Origin: Lates calcarifer
Lineage: Eukaryota; Chordata; Actinopteri; Centropomidae
Direction of reading: 5' to 3'
Assembly: GCF_001640805.2 (NCBI RefSeq)
Contig: NC_066833.1
Location: 11,847,344 to 11,911,343 of the forward strand
Length of the DNA stretch: 64,000 nucleotides
A program made the position numbers and the translations under genes. How positions within the stretch are numbered: the stretch's first letter is position 1; each line of letters opens with the position of its first letter. This document shows, piece by piece, positions 39,014 to 62,458 of this stretch. The notes beneath the pieces are model-generated. The model was not told the DNA's origin, did not search any database, and saw nothing but the letters and a program-made list of their open reading frames with translations.

Positions 39014-40100
39014 CAGCCAAAGCCCTTTTATGAAACAGCACTTTACACTGACCCTCAAAGGATAAGCGGTAAAGGTAATGGATAGACAGATGGATTAGAA
39101 GGAGAAATATGCAGTCATTTGCATACTGATATAGGTTAGTAGGAGGCATGATACTGTGTAGAGAATAAAAGCATACAGATGTCATGGAAGGTAAAAAGAA
39201 AATGTACAATGGTTTATTAAGTGAGTACAATTCAAAACGACAACAAAAACTAAAATCAAAATTATATAAACACCTTGTGTCACCATCTCCTATCTTCTGC
39301 TGCTGCAATCTTCAAAATTAATGACCATATCATTTTATCGCAAATTTGCCTTTTTAGCCAACACAAGCTGCTAACAGGTCTTAGGATGCTCATTCTTCTC
39401 CCTATTATACTGTGACTTTTTTCTGAACGTAGTTATTACACTTCCACACATATGTCTGTACCGCATTAGGTTTTTTTTTTTTTTTTAAATCACAGATTAC
39501 TCAAAATAACAGCTGTTTTACTGTTAACAATAGTTTACCCATGTTACCTTTTTTCCTCTTATATTCAACATTTGTCTGTGATGACCCTTCATTCCAGTCT
39601 CCTCACTTATTTCAGAAAAAAATTTGGACAATGCTTTGCCTACACAGGTAGCGTAGTAAAAGCAGCATGTCAGCTGCTGCTGCTGCTGCTTTTGTCCTTT
39701 GTCAGTGTTGAGCTGCAGTACTGCTTCGAACACAGGTGCCTTTTGGCAGTTCTCATGTAAATATGAGAGAAAAAAAACAACATGTTAAACTTACAGATGA
39801 AAAAACAGACCAACAAAAACGGTAACTGACACTTCGTGCAGGAATTGCAACTGGCCAGCTCCCCTCTGGTTTGTTGACTTTCAAAAATACTTCAGATAGA
39901 ATACTACAGGTGTCATAACTTGGATAACACTATCAAGGCATGTTTCAAGTCCTTATAATGCAGGAGCATGAAGCGGACTGTCAGAACTTCTTAAACAGCA
40001 GTTTTCCTCTTGATGAGTTGTGTCCACAAACATTTCTTCTGATGAGACCACTGACAGAGTAAAACAGCAAGAGTATATAATCTGGAAAGAGTATATGTGT
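39014..40100 (-). other. gtf2e1 3' flank / probable 3' UTR
   Basis: Sequence between the gtf2e1 stop codon and its duplicate. No canonical AATAAA occurs on the minus strand within the first 800 nt. The nearest is at 39213-39218, about 880 nt beyond the stop, a possible poly(A) signal with low certainty. No gene is seen. Confidence 0.4.
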
Positions 40101-49215
<9,115 letters not shown>

Positions 49216-49898
49216 CTTCTGCTGTGCAGAGATATGAAACCTCTGAAAAGACTGAAATGCAGTTGCCTTGTGAAAAGATCTGAGACAGCAGTCAGGAACT
49301 TCAGGAAAACAATGCTGAGAATGAGCGCCTGGGAGTTCATTAAGCCATCAATGATTAGGTCAGAAACCTTAATCACTCAAAGTTTGGGAGGGCGTTTAAG
49401 TAAACTTTGAATGGAAATCAAAAATATATTGAGCAGCATTAACACACGAAGGGAAAAATGAGGGAAGGGAAGACGTTCTCCTAAAAACGTCCCTTTCCCT
49501 TTATTTGAACTTTTCGTTTAAGAGTGTTTACTTACATGCAATATTTCTGCTAGACTGTTGGACAACTGTTAAACTACTACTAAACTAGCTTTGTGCTCAC
49601 ATTCACAGAGTGGTGGCTAACACTCACAGATTACACTGACAGCTAAACTGACTACTGGCTTGTGGCAACTTAACGCTATCTTAACGTTAGCTAACTCGAA
49701 CAAAGAAAAATAACAGTGACTATAAGTGCGGGCACTGTAGTTGGCTGGTAACGTTAAACCATTCGTCCATTTGATAGAAAGCAATTGTCTTACATTATCT
49801 TTATTTTCAGATTGCCGATGGTACCTCGCGTTAACTAAACTTAAACCAGCATTAACTTAGTTTTCATAAAACCGTCAGGCGGTTAACGCGTTTCTTAC

Positions 49899-50060
49899 CA
49901 GACTCTCTTGATGTTCCACCAATACGTTAACCTCCAGCTACCGCTTCCTTAAGTCATTTACACGATGGCTTGGTCTCAAACGAAATCAGCTAAAACTCAT
50001 ACATTTCCACATCTCAATCTTGTTGCTACATTAGCTAACATGCTTCCTCGCTTATTTTGA
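49899..50060 (-). other. gtf2e1: gtf2e1 non-coding exon 1 (predicted; 5' limit uncertain)
   Basis: On the minus strand the sequence ...CAAGAGAGTCTG is followed by a good donor, GTAAGA (from 49898). An acceptor (TCTCTGCACAG) lies just upstream of the ATG exon, about 10 nt before the start at 49215. This implies a 5' UTR exon ending at 49899 and an intron of about 680 bp. Mammalian GTF2E1 also has a non-coding first exon. The transcription start is not visible; the upper limit given is a guess below the ETS-like site at 50071. Confidence 0.5.
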
Positions 50061-50298
50061 GAAGAAGAGCCCGGAAAGAAAACCAAAACCGCAACGAAAG
50101 GTTTTGTTGAATTCCAATTGGCCAAGCCGTAAAATTTGCACTCAATAGCCAACCGAGACTAAACAATATTGATTGATATACATTTCAACCAATAGTTATG
50201 GTTTTTGTAAAACTGAGTCATTTTTTAGAACCAATCGGATTAGACATTAAAGGCGGGGTTTCCACTGTTTTCTTCCGGGACGCAGCTGTCACCAAAAA
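50061..50298. promoter_or_regulatory. Bidirectional gtf2e1/rabl3 promoter
   Basis: This short TATA-less interval separates the divergent 5' ends. It carries CCAAT boxes at 50114-50118 (part of the palindrome CCAATTGG), 50189-50193 and 50231-50235; a GC box (GGCGGGG, 50252-50258); and ETS-type sites CCGGAA (50071-50076) and CTTCCGG (50272-50278). The last is close to the rabl3 start codon and is the kind of site where housekeeping transcription often begins. The head-to-head pair is conserved with mammals, so shared regulation is likely. Confidence 0.7.
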
Positions 50299-52489
50299 AT
50301 GGCTTCTCTTGACAGAGTAAAAGTGTTAGTTTTAGGCGATTCCGGTAAGTAAAGTGACATTTTCGCAGGTCAGACTGTATAAATACGTTTGTTATATATA
50401 GTGAAACATTTGTTTGGTTTGGATGAAGTTCCCGCTGTTCGCAACCCCTTTAATATTTAATTAAGAAACCACAACTCTTGTCAATAGTCTTTTAGTGACT
50501 CAGTAAACCTGAATACCTTATGCAATACTATTGTCATGTCGGCTGGTAATTACACTGAACAGATCATGAAAAATATTTACTGATGTTCTACAAGGTTTGT
50601 GCTTTAAGGGAGACGAATAATATGTTACTTTGACATGTTTTTCCGATGGAGGATGGAGGCTTGTTATCTTATAAAGGGAACCTCGTCTTCATTGTTGTAC
50701 AGTTGGTAGTGGCAGTGGTAATATAGCATCACATCAGTTAATGAATGTGTGTCTTTGTGCCAAGGAGTCATTTCCCATCAAAATTGTCAATCATTAATCC
50801 CTACTTCTTGTTTTCTTTGCAGGGGTGGGCAAATCTTCTTTAGTCCACCTTCTGTGTCAGAATCAGGTTTTAGGAAATCCATCATGGACTGTTGGTTGCT
50901 CGGTGGATGTGCGGGTGAGTGAGCTGAGATAACCAAATTTATAACATTTGAAAATGTTGGATCCATACTTGCTCTACAAAGTAATATCAGACAGTTATTG
51001 CAGTGACATGACAATATATGGTTAATGTCAGCTAATATAGGACTCAGCACATTCACGTTAGATGAAAATGACTGCAGCACTTACATGTTACAGGCACTTT
51101 ACAAGATTAAAATAATTAAGTGTTGAAATTATCATTCAACTACAGGTTCAAGACTATAAAGAGGGAACCCCAGAGGAGAAAACCTACTACATTGAACTCT
51201 GGGATGTTGGAGGATCTGTAGGCAGTGCCAGCAGCGTCAAAAGCACAAGAGCGGTCTTCTACAATTCAGTCAATGGTAAAGTTGATTTCATATGATCATT
51301 TAAACAAATTGGAAAACATAAGGTCTATTATTCAGGTATGTTTTGTTGTTTTCTGGATTATTTCAGGAATTATATTGGTACATGATTTGACAAATAAGAA
51401 ATCCTCTCAGAATCTCTACCGCTGGTCACTAGAAGCTCTGAACAAAGATTCATCTCCAACAGGAGTCATCGTCTCAAATGGGTAAGTAGATGTGTTTTTG
51501 ATATTCTTTGTTTTCAAAGGGTGGAGAATTTACACCACACTAATGCAGTTGTCAAAAATAAAGATACAGATAAGTGACTCAAAATGTTGGTGAACTTGGG
51601 AGTTCAGTCAGGTTTTTTTCTCCCTGCAGTGACTATGATAGAGAGCAGTTTGCTGAGAACCCAGTGCCTTTGCTGCTAATTGGCACTAAGTTTGACCAGA
51701 TCCCAGAGAACAAACGCAATGAAGTTCTCACCCGAACAGCCTTCTTGTCTGAAGATTTCAATGCAGAAGAGATTAATCTCGTAAGTTAACTTTTTTAACA
51801 GGCTTTGAAAAGTTTTCCCATCAGAACAATTTGAAGGGAGTTATCATCATATTCTACTCATCAAAGCTGTAAGATTTAATCTGAGAAGGAAAAGACTCAC
51901 TTGCTTTGAAGTTCGTGGCTAACGTGCTATTTTGTTTTCCCAGGACTGCACAAACCCACGATACCTTGCTGCAGGCACATCAAATGCAGTGAAGCTTAGC
52001 AGGTTCTTTGATAAGGTGAGAAATCTACAGGAAGAGTTCTGTAATGCAGCATGCAGTTAATTTATATTTCTGTCTTTTCTTGTCTTTTCATACAATATGA
52101 AAGGAGAATATCATTATTTGAACTGTACATCTTCTCTATATCAAAAATTGATTTGACAATCAAGTGGGGATCTTCAAAAATCTGTAAAAATTCAAAGTTC
52201 CTTGTAAGTTTTGCATCAAGAGTAATGCAAAAAAATGTAATCTCTCTCTTAACAGGTAATAGAGAAGAGATATTTTACAAGAGATCCAAGTCAGGTAAGT
52301 TTCAAATTTCCAGGCTTGTTATAAAAATAAGATAAACAAATCACAATGTCATAATTATTTTTGGTAAATTGAAGTGACTGATGAGGATTAAAGTGTAATT
52401 TTAACACCACATTTCTTTCGCTTTCTTTGCAGATGACGGGTTTCACAGACAGAAAACGGTTCAACTTCAAAAGTTTGCACTATGACTAA
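50299..52489 (+). CDS. rabl3: Rab-like GTPase RABL3
   Basis: Eight exons join in frame to 233 residues: 50299-50344, 50823-50914, 51146-51275, 51367-51481, 51630-51780, 51944-52015, 52256-52294 and 52433-52489. The human protein is 236 residues. The start [21 protein letters not shown] gives the P-loop (GDSGVGKS, residues 13-20). The switch II region reads WDVGGS where classical Rabs have WDTAGQ. GTKFDQ is the base-recognition motif, and AAGTSNAVK replaces the usual SAK motif. The C-terminus ends SLHYD with no prenylation cysteines, a known feature of RABL3, which acts as a soluble GTPase. RABL3 is reported to work in cell proliferation and KRAS prenylation control. All splice sites are GT/AG. 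It is transcribed away from gtf2e1 and converges on the granzyme gene. Confidence 0.97.
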
Positions 52490-53062
52490 TGAGGCATGAA
52501 TACTGCAGCAGTGGTCTAGGGTTTGACCATAATGTGTGGGCTTTAGACCACAACTGTCACACTCACTGAAATACTTTCTCTATCTGTCCTTCTTTTGCCC
52601 ACCATTGTTAAACTGCCATTTCTTCTTTGTGCTATTCAGTTGAAACTCATCTTCATCAGGTATTATAGCATTACTCTAACCCATACCACAAAAGAATTTT
52701 AAAATGAGCTTTATAAGTAAAGATAAATGTGTGCATAGGTGACAAAACTGGCACAGGAAATGAAGCTTAAATCAGAAATGTAGAGAAATGTTCCAGCAAG
52801 ATGATGTGATAGGAGATAGGCACATTCTATAAATGTACAATGAGAGTTTTTGTTAAAACCAATTTCAGTTGATTTAATGCCAGATTTTTGAAAATACAAG
52901 CGACTGTGCTTTTTTCACATTTTTCTCAAAGCATTCATATACATCAACTTTATAATTTCCTTTTTCTCAAACTAAGACCATCAATTAACTGTGCTTTATT
53001 AAGCCACGCAATTTAATTAACAATGGAAGAAAGGGCAATATTCTCGGCCTCTGAATAGTGGC
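52490..53062. other. rabl3 3' UTR and convergent intergenic spacer
   Basis: A 573-bp gap between the convergent stop codons of rabl3 and the granzyme-like gene. No canonical AATAAA is seen on the plus strand here; a variant AGTAAA lies near 52716. The minus-strand poly(A) signal for the protease is listed separately. No other feature is seen. Confidence 0.6.
52995..53000 (-). promoter_or_regulatory. Probable poly(A) signal of the granzyme-like gene
   Basis: AATAAA on the minus strand, about 65 nt after the stop codon, a plausible position for a short 3' UTR. Confidence 0.55.
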
Positions 53063-54899
<1,837 letters not shown>

Positions 54900-57800
54900 G
54901 GTGGTTCTACAAAAGTAAAAGCTTAACAGAATGGGTGAGGACCAACCCCCCCACTACCTTTTGTAGTCAAACTTCCAGCTCCCACAACGGAAACTTTGTG
55001 GGCAGGTGTCAACATAATTTGTGCACAGAGGTGTTGTTTACTGCAATGTGAGTGAGACCCCCTCACAAAACCAGGCAAAAGTGTCAAAGTGTCATTTGAG
55101 TTGGCACTCATATATAAATGTTAGATCAGCAGTATAGTTAACTTGCACTATAGCTTACAGTATAATTGGAGGACAAAGTAAAGTTTAGATGAAAACTAGT
55201 TGTGCACTCGAAAACCCAAACCTACACCAGTACTCACACCTCACACACTGAACTGCACACACATATGATATCATTTCAATCCCCTGTTTTTTTTCCTGGC
55301 CAAAATTAAGTTTCTTGTTTTTCGAAAGACAGACTCACATGTTAGCATTTTACTCTACTGTAGCACTGTAGCAACCCTGATAAACTAAGGACTTGTCTGC
55401 TGGAGGTTTTCGCAGGTCTAAGTTCTCTGAGTCTTTTTGGATTTCTGGACCTTGGTGTAATATCTTGGCTTATAACGTTTTTGGGTTTTTTTTTGTTTTT
55501 TTCTTTTCTTTTGTAATCTCCAACAACCAATAAATAAGCATTTACTCAAAGAGGCTAGGCCACACACTTCACACTGGTGTCTTTTCAATAAACTATCATG
55601 GCTTGAGAGTTATGAGACAAAAGAACAAAGAATAGTAGAAATGCCTCATATAGTATATTCTATTCTTTCTACTGTCCACTAGATGGAAGCATTTTAGTGT
55701 GCATATGATATACTTCAGAAAGAAGCTGATATTTGCCTCATATGCTCATCTGGTTTTAGTTTGTCAGTATTTATGAGGATGGCTGTAGCACCTATTATAA
55801 CCCCCAGCAGTCTGTGTAGAGATCTCTGTCACCAGGTACAGTAGCATGATGACAGCTCAAAAATTCAGTGCATTTGCCTTTTACTGTGAAGATGAAGATG
55901 TTTGCCATTGATTTTGCTTACCATTGAGTCTGATGAAGAAGAACTTAGTGGATTAAACTGGTATTAAAAACAAAAACTTATGAATAGTAGTCAGCACTTA
56001 GAAAGTGTTATTAAGAGTTTCCATAGTGGTGTGCAACTGACCTTTCAGGCTTGCAACTGACTGCAAGTAACACCCTCAGGAGGGGTTATTTGGCCCTTAC
56101 ATGCAGTCAAACGGAACAATACAGTACACAATACCTAGATGGAGATGACATTCACAATACATGGAATCTGAGAAGTCTTGGTACACCAAGTTCTGGTCTC
56201 AATAAACCAGGAGATAACCATCTGGAGGAGATGGCTACCTAGATAGGGCCAGTAGGAGGTTGTATTCATCTGGTTCTTTTATCTTGAGTAAATGAGTTTT
56301 TAAATGTAGCTCAGTGAAATTCTGAAAAGAACAAAATTAGGATATGTAACTATATACTGAAACAGGTGAGAAACCTGGCTACTGTACTGCAATTTTATGA
56401 TTACTACAATCTTTTCAGTGGCAACCTGTGCAGATTTTACAATGTAAATTCTTCGTAGAAGTTTACACATGAACAGCCTTCTTAAGAACAGGAAGACATG
56501 CATGATACAATAGAACTATGAGGTTTCCACCAGCCTAACCCCAACCTCTGCAAGGCAGGCAGAGAGGCTAACCAACACAGCAAAAGCTGCAGCTACTATA
56601 GCATGTACATACCACAGTCTAACAAATACGAGTACTAGCGGGGATGAATTTTATTTGTTAGTAATATTCAAACTGACACTACTACACCCCACTTTAATTT
56701 AAACATAACTTTTTTTTTTCTTTTTTCTTTTTTTTTTTTACTGCAATGCTAATACTGAAAGTAACAATGTCTGGCATGCAGTTTGTGTAGGTTTAAGGTC
56801 TGCCACTGTTTCATCCATGAACTACCCTAATGACAGACTCTACTCATTGACTCTGCTCATTCATTTTGTCTAATTGCAATTTGCAGTTGTCAAGAAGAGG
56901 AACAAGTTGGGGAAATCACAGGCTCCAAGCTGGGACCTTCCAGTGTTTAAATATATCAATGAATAAAAAGAAAATAACACTATAAATAATTTTTAGACTT
57001 CATAACTGTAGATTTGTCTGTACAGTTCAGGGGCAAACTTTGGTCATACAAATATTCAGTAACATATAGGATAAGGCATCACACAGTATGATCATTTTTC
57101 AGCTTTTCCAGTAAAAGGAGATTCACCAAAAATTACACATCCAAATGAATGAATGAATGACATAATTTCTTCCTTACTCACTGACCAGAGACAGCAGGCA
57201 GCAGCTATAACCGGAGAGCTTCTTAGCAGTGTTGCACTGTGCCACATTACTAATGAAGCATAGGCTGAACTAAGCATAGAACTGAACATACAGTTTCATT
57301 ATGGCATAATTTCCAATATAGTCAAGGAGCTGCAGTCAGAGTGGGAAAAAAGTGAAGAGTGTCTTCAACAGACATTCTTCAAGGGCAAGATAACTGATTG
57401 TATCTACACAGCTTTGGTTGGCAGCCAACACACAACAGCCTGAGGCTCTCAAAAGTGTGACTGAAAGGTCACAAGTTCAAAGTTTTGCACTTTGTAAATA
57501 ACAGTGAACAGCCCACTGTTTCCCTAATAACAGACTCTGAGTGCCCTTTGGTACATTCCAGAAAACTGACATACTCATTGTGAGTAGCAGCTTCCAACTA
57601 CTACATTTGCCTCACGGAATAATCCCACAAGATGTTGATATAAAGGACAATGGGTTGCCAGTACATTCCTTTATATACTCAAATACATCTATATAAACAT
57701 GCACACTACACTACACAAATCATATATATGTGCCTGTAGCCTATGTAAAAAACAATCTGAAGAAAATAAAATGAGGGTGAGAGGAGACTGAAGAAGATGG

Positions 57801-58345
57801 TGGGTTACTCTGTCAAATACATGTAGGCTAATTGTGCCTCCAATATTTATTTTTTAGTTAGTGTAGTTTTAACAGTGCTATATGGACTATTCCCAGCAGA
57901 TTAGCATTCTATGTCTTGCTAGCTTGCTAACTAGCTGGCTAATTGCACAAAACAAGGTAAGAATTAAGTTGGTGGATACTGTTCAATGTTCAGATATTTG
58001 TTAAAAAAAAAAAAGATATGGTGTTAGTTGTCCTTTTACTAGTGAGGCAACAACTGAAGCAGCTTAAGTGTATAAAAATATTTCAAGTCTGCGACCAAGT
58101 GGTTAAAAAAATAAATGATTCGCTTGGAAGTCTGCCTTTCAAATGATGACCTCAGCCAATCATTGGCAGCATCATGTTACACATGTATTTGAGACAATAT
58201 AGTAATGGCAATTTGACTGAGATTTTACAAATGCACATATACACACATTACAAACATATTCAGTGCATCAATGTGAAATCTCACTACAGTGTTTTAACCT
58301 TCATTATTCACTTCACTAAACCTAATGAATGTTACCCTAAAAATG
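54900..58345. other. Intergenic region between granzyme-like gene and UGT exon
   Basis: 3.4 kb upstream of the protease and downstream of the UGT stop codon, both on the minus strand. I see no exon. A T-rich run lies at 56709-56740. A CTCF-like word, CCACTAGATGGAA (55677-55689, plus strand), departs from the core consensus at one position. The proximal promoter of the protease should lie just above 54900, but I cannot identify a convincing TATA box. Confidence 0.55.
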
Positions 58346-58628
58346 CTATTCTGATTTTCTCTTTGCAGTTCCCTTTCTGCTACACTTGCGGATACAGAAC
58401 AAGCAGCATCTCAGTGTCACCCACAGAACAGTTAGGAGAATGATGACAAAAAAGCAGATGACATCTAGGCTGTGATATTGAATCCAGTTCAACTCATGTG
58501 CAGCTACTCTCAGGTGTGTTGCTCCTTTGTGTCTCATGATGAACTCGGTCCAGAAAACAGCCAGATCCAAAGGCTGAACAGGACGGTCCAGGTGTATCTG
58601 AGACAGCTCCACCATCTTCTCCTTGTAA
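58346..58628 (-). CDS. UDP-glucuronosyltransferase, terminal exon (partial gene)
   Basis: After an acceptor (CTCCTCCCCAG) the minus strand reads [39 protein letters not shown], then [15 protein letters not shown] and a 20-residue hydrophobic span. It ends in a basic tail, KGTAKRKSE, and a stop. This is the last exon of the UGT1/UGT2 type: end of the UDP-sugar-binding half, the single membrane anchor and a short cytosolic tail with a KxKxx dilysine ER-retention motif (KRKSE). UGTs conjugate lipophilic substrates with glucuronic acid in the ER lumen. The exon starts with one base that completes a split codon. No upstream UGT exon is visible to 64000, so either the rest of the gene lies past the right edge or this is an orphan exon. 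Which fish UGT family it belongs to cannot be decided from one exon. Confidence 0.88.
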
Positions 58629-59265
58629 CTGGGGAGGAGTAAGAATACAGTACATTAGAACTATTTACTGTGACACCCTTTGTACTGTTTATGCTATATC
58701 GAGTAGCGATGTTAGTAAAATAAGATGTAAAAGATTTATGTCTGTCTGAAGAAGTGATAAACTACTTCATAAACAAATTCAATTCAATTCAATTCAATTT
58801 TATTTATATAGCGCCATATCACAACAACAGTCATCTCAAGGCACTTTTCATACAGAGCAGGTCTAGACCGTACTCTTTAAAATAGGTATTTACAGAGAGA
58901 GACCCAACAAATCCCACCATGAGCAAGCACTAGGTGACAGTGGCAAGGAAAAACTTCCTTTTAAGAGGCAGAAACCTCGAGCAGAACCGGACTCAGGGTG
59001 GGTGGCCATCTGCCTCGACCGGTTGGGTTAAGAAGGAGAGGGGACGGGGGGCGGGGGTGGGGGGGATGGGTAGAGAATAGCAAAAGAAGAACATAGCATA
59101 ACACGGGTTCCATATCAGATGTAAGATGTAAGATGAGGCCAGTAATACAGCAGTAGTAATGATAGTAACGATAATTAAAGTATTAACTGCTAACATAGCA
59201 ATACAACTAATAGCAGTGTAAGTAATTTCTAATTCTAGCAGCAGGTGTTGAGTGGAGTTGGAGTT

Positions 59266-59267
<2 letters not shown>

Positions 59268-59297
<30 letters not shown>
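59268..59297. repeat. (AG)n microsatellite in LINE 3' region
   Basis: 15 AG units inside the 3' UTR of the L2-type element. Confidence 0.95.
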
Positions 59298-59305
<8 letters not shown>

Positions 59306-59386
59306 GCTCAGTGCATCATGGGAGATCTCCCGGCAGTCTAGGCCTATAGCAGCATAACTAAGGGATGGTTCAAGCCTGAGCCAACC

Positions 59387-62300
59387 CTAACTATAAGCTT
59401 TATCAAAGAGGAAAGTTTTAAGCCTACTCTTAAAGGTACAGAGGGTGTCTGCCTCCCGGACCGAAACTGGGAGAAGGTTCCACAGTAGAGGAACCTGATA
59501 ACTGAAGGCTCTGCCTCCCATTCTACTCTTGGAAACTCTGGGAACCACCAGTAAACCAGCATTCTGGGAGCGCAGAGTCCTGGTGGGATTGTAGGGGACT
59601 ATGAGATCTTTAAGGTAAGATGGAGCCTGACCATTAAGGGCTTGTATGTGAGGAGGAGGATTTTGAATTCTACTCTGGATTTGACTGGGAGCCAATGTAG
59701 AGAGGCTAACACAGGAGAAATATGGTCTCTTTTCCTAGTTCCTGTCAGTAATCGTGCTGCAGCATTTTGAATCAGCTGCAGAGTCTTTAGAGACTTGTTG
59801 GGGCAGCCTGATAATAATGAATTACAGTAGTCCAGCCTAGAAGTAACAAATGCATGGAGTGCTAGTTTTTCTGCATCTTTTTGGGACAGAAAATGTCTAA
59901 TTTTGGAGATGTTACGCAGATGAAAAAAGGCAGTCCTAGAAGTTTGTTTGATGTGTGAGTTAAAGGACATATCCTGATCAAAGATGACTCCCAGATTCTT
60001 TACAGTGGAGCTGGGAGCCAGGGCAATGCCGTCTAGTGGAGCTACATCATTAGAAAGTTTGTTTCTGATGTGTTCAACACCAATTATAATGATTTCAGTT
60101 TTATCTGAGTTTAGTAGTAAGAAGTTGCTTGTCATCCAGATTTTAATGTCCCTAAGACAAGCTTGGAGTTTGGCTAGATGATTGGTTTCATCAGGTTCCA
60201 TTGACAGATAAAGCTGTGTATCATCTGCATAACAATGGAAATTTATGGAGTGTTTTCTGATAATATTGCCCAAGGGAAGCATATACAGAGTGAAGAGGAT
60301 TGGTCCAAGCACTGACCCTTGTGGAACTCCATGTCTAACTTTTGTGTGTATGGAGGACTAGTTGTTAACATGTACAAACTGAAGCCTATCAGATAGATAG
60401 GACTTAAGCCAGTTTAGTGCCATTCCTTTAATGCCAATAAAGTGCTCCAGTCTCTGTAAAAGGATGTGATGGTCAATCGTATCAAAAGCAGCACTGAGAT
60501 CTAACAAGACAGTACAGAAACAAGTCCGTTGTCTGATGCTATCAGGAGGTCGTTCGTAACTTTTACAAGTGCTGTCTCTGTGCTGTGATACAGCCTAAAT
60601 CCTGACTGAAAAACCTCAAATAAACTATTATCCTGTAGAAAGTCGCACAACTGTTTTGCAACTGCTTTCTCCAGGATCTTAGAAAGAAAGGGGAGGTTAG
60701 ATATTGGTCTGTAATTGGTTAATACATCTGGATCTAGAGTGGGCTTTTTTAGAAGAGGTTTGATTACAGCTGTTTTATACAACTACGGAACATAACCTGT
60801 TAACAAGGACAGATTTAACATATCTAATACAGGACTGCAAATTCAGGGCAGAGCATCCTTAAGCAGCCTAGTTGGGATGGGGTCTAAGAGACAGGTTGAA
60901 GGTTTAGATGCTGAGATAATTGATGTGAGCTGGGCTAGGTCGATGGGAGAAAAGAAGTCAAGGTTAGGTTTTGCAGCTGACTCTATGGATCCTGTGTTAT
61001 GACATAAATCTGTACTGGTTGAAGGCAGGATGTGATTAATTTTATCTCTAATGGTAGAGATTTTATCATTAAAGAAGTTCATAAAATCATTGCTACTGAG
61101 GGTTATAGGGATGCGTGGATCTATAGAGCTGTGACTCTCTGTCAGCCTGGCTACAGTGCTGAAGAGAAACCTGGGGTTGTTCCTATTATCCTCTATTAAT
61201 GATGGCACTTCTTGCATTACAGAGGGCCTTTTTATATCTTTTGACACTATCCTGCCAAGCTAAGTGGGATTCTTCCAGTTTGGTGGAACGCCACACTCTT
61301 TCAAGCCTACGTGCTGTTTGTTTCAGTGTACGGGTTTGGGAGTTGAACCATGGAGCTTGCCTCTTTCTCTTTATTGTTTTCATTTTTAGGGGGGCGATGG
61401 AATCTAAAGTGGTACATAATGAATCTGCAACACTGTCTACAAGATGATCAAGCTGGGAGGGAGTAGCTTCTGCAAAATTAAGATGAGGCACTGGACCTAA
61501 GTTAGTGGGAATCATTTCCTTGAATTTAACTACTGCATTATCGGAAATATTTCTAGTCAGGATGTTTTTTGCTGATAATACATAATCCAGCAATATGAAC
61601 TCGAAAGTGATTAAGGAGTGGTCTGATAGAACGGGATTCTGTGGGAAGACTGTTACATGTTCAATATCAATACCATAAGCTAAAACAAGGTCGAGAGTGT
61701 GACTGAAATAGTGAGTGGGTTTATTTACACACTGAGAGAAGCCAATACAGTCTAGTAAAGAGGAAAAAGCAGAGCTAAGGCTGTCATTGTTGACATCAAC
61801 ATGAATATTGAAGTCGCCTACAATAATAACTTTATCTGTTTTAAGTACCAAACTCGACAGGAACTCTGAAAATTCAGACAAGAAATCAGAGTATGGACCA
61901 GGAGGACGGTACACTACAACAAATAGAACTGGCTTTAATGTTTTACACCTTGGATGGGACAGACTAGAACAAGACTTTCAAATGAATTATAATTGAGTTT
62001 AGGTTTAGGGTTAATTAATAAAGTGGAGTTGAAAATGGCTGCGACTCCACCTCCACGGCCAGTGTCTCGGGGAATGTGAGTATTAATATGACTGGGGGGG
62101 GGTTGATTCATTCAGGCTAACATACTCATCCTGACACAGCCAGGTTTCAGTCAGACAGAATAGATCAAGATGGTGATCTGATATCAAATCATTTACTAGT
62201 ACAGCTTTGGATGAGAGATCTGATATTGAGTAATCCGCATTTAATTATTTTATTTTGCTGTACATTTGAGGCGGATGTGCTCATTTTTATTAGATTATTG

Positions 62301-62407
62301 TGACTAACTCCTCTTTTGTTGATCTTCGATTTATTTAATTTAAATGGTCGGGGGGCAGACACAGTCTCTATGGGGTAATGGAGGGGTGACTGCTCTAAAG
62401 GAGGCAC
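59387..62407 (-). pseudogene. LINE ORF2 remnant: AP endonuclease + reverse transcriptase
   Basis: Minus-strand pieces in order: the ORF2 start region with KCGLLNIRSL (62189-62407); the endonuclease with RDTGRGGGVAAIF, VVYRPPGP, GDFNIHVD and SDHSLITFE (about 61186-62080); a linker; and the reverse transcriptase with [20 protein letters not shown], a frameshifted [27 protein letters not shown], and the catalytic YADD within [12 protein letters not shown]. The C-terminal domain ends at 59387. It is broken by a frameshift near 60500, an in-frame TAG just before the GVPQGS block (near 60359) and another frameshift near 61945. The order of domains and the motifs are those of CR1/L2-clade elements. 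No activity is expected. Confidence 0.85.
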
Positions 62408-62458
62408 AGAGAAGCGTGTAAGACTGCAGCTCTGTCTCCTGGCCTGAACTCTGGATTG

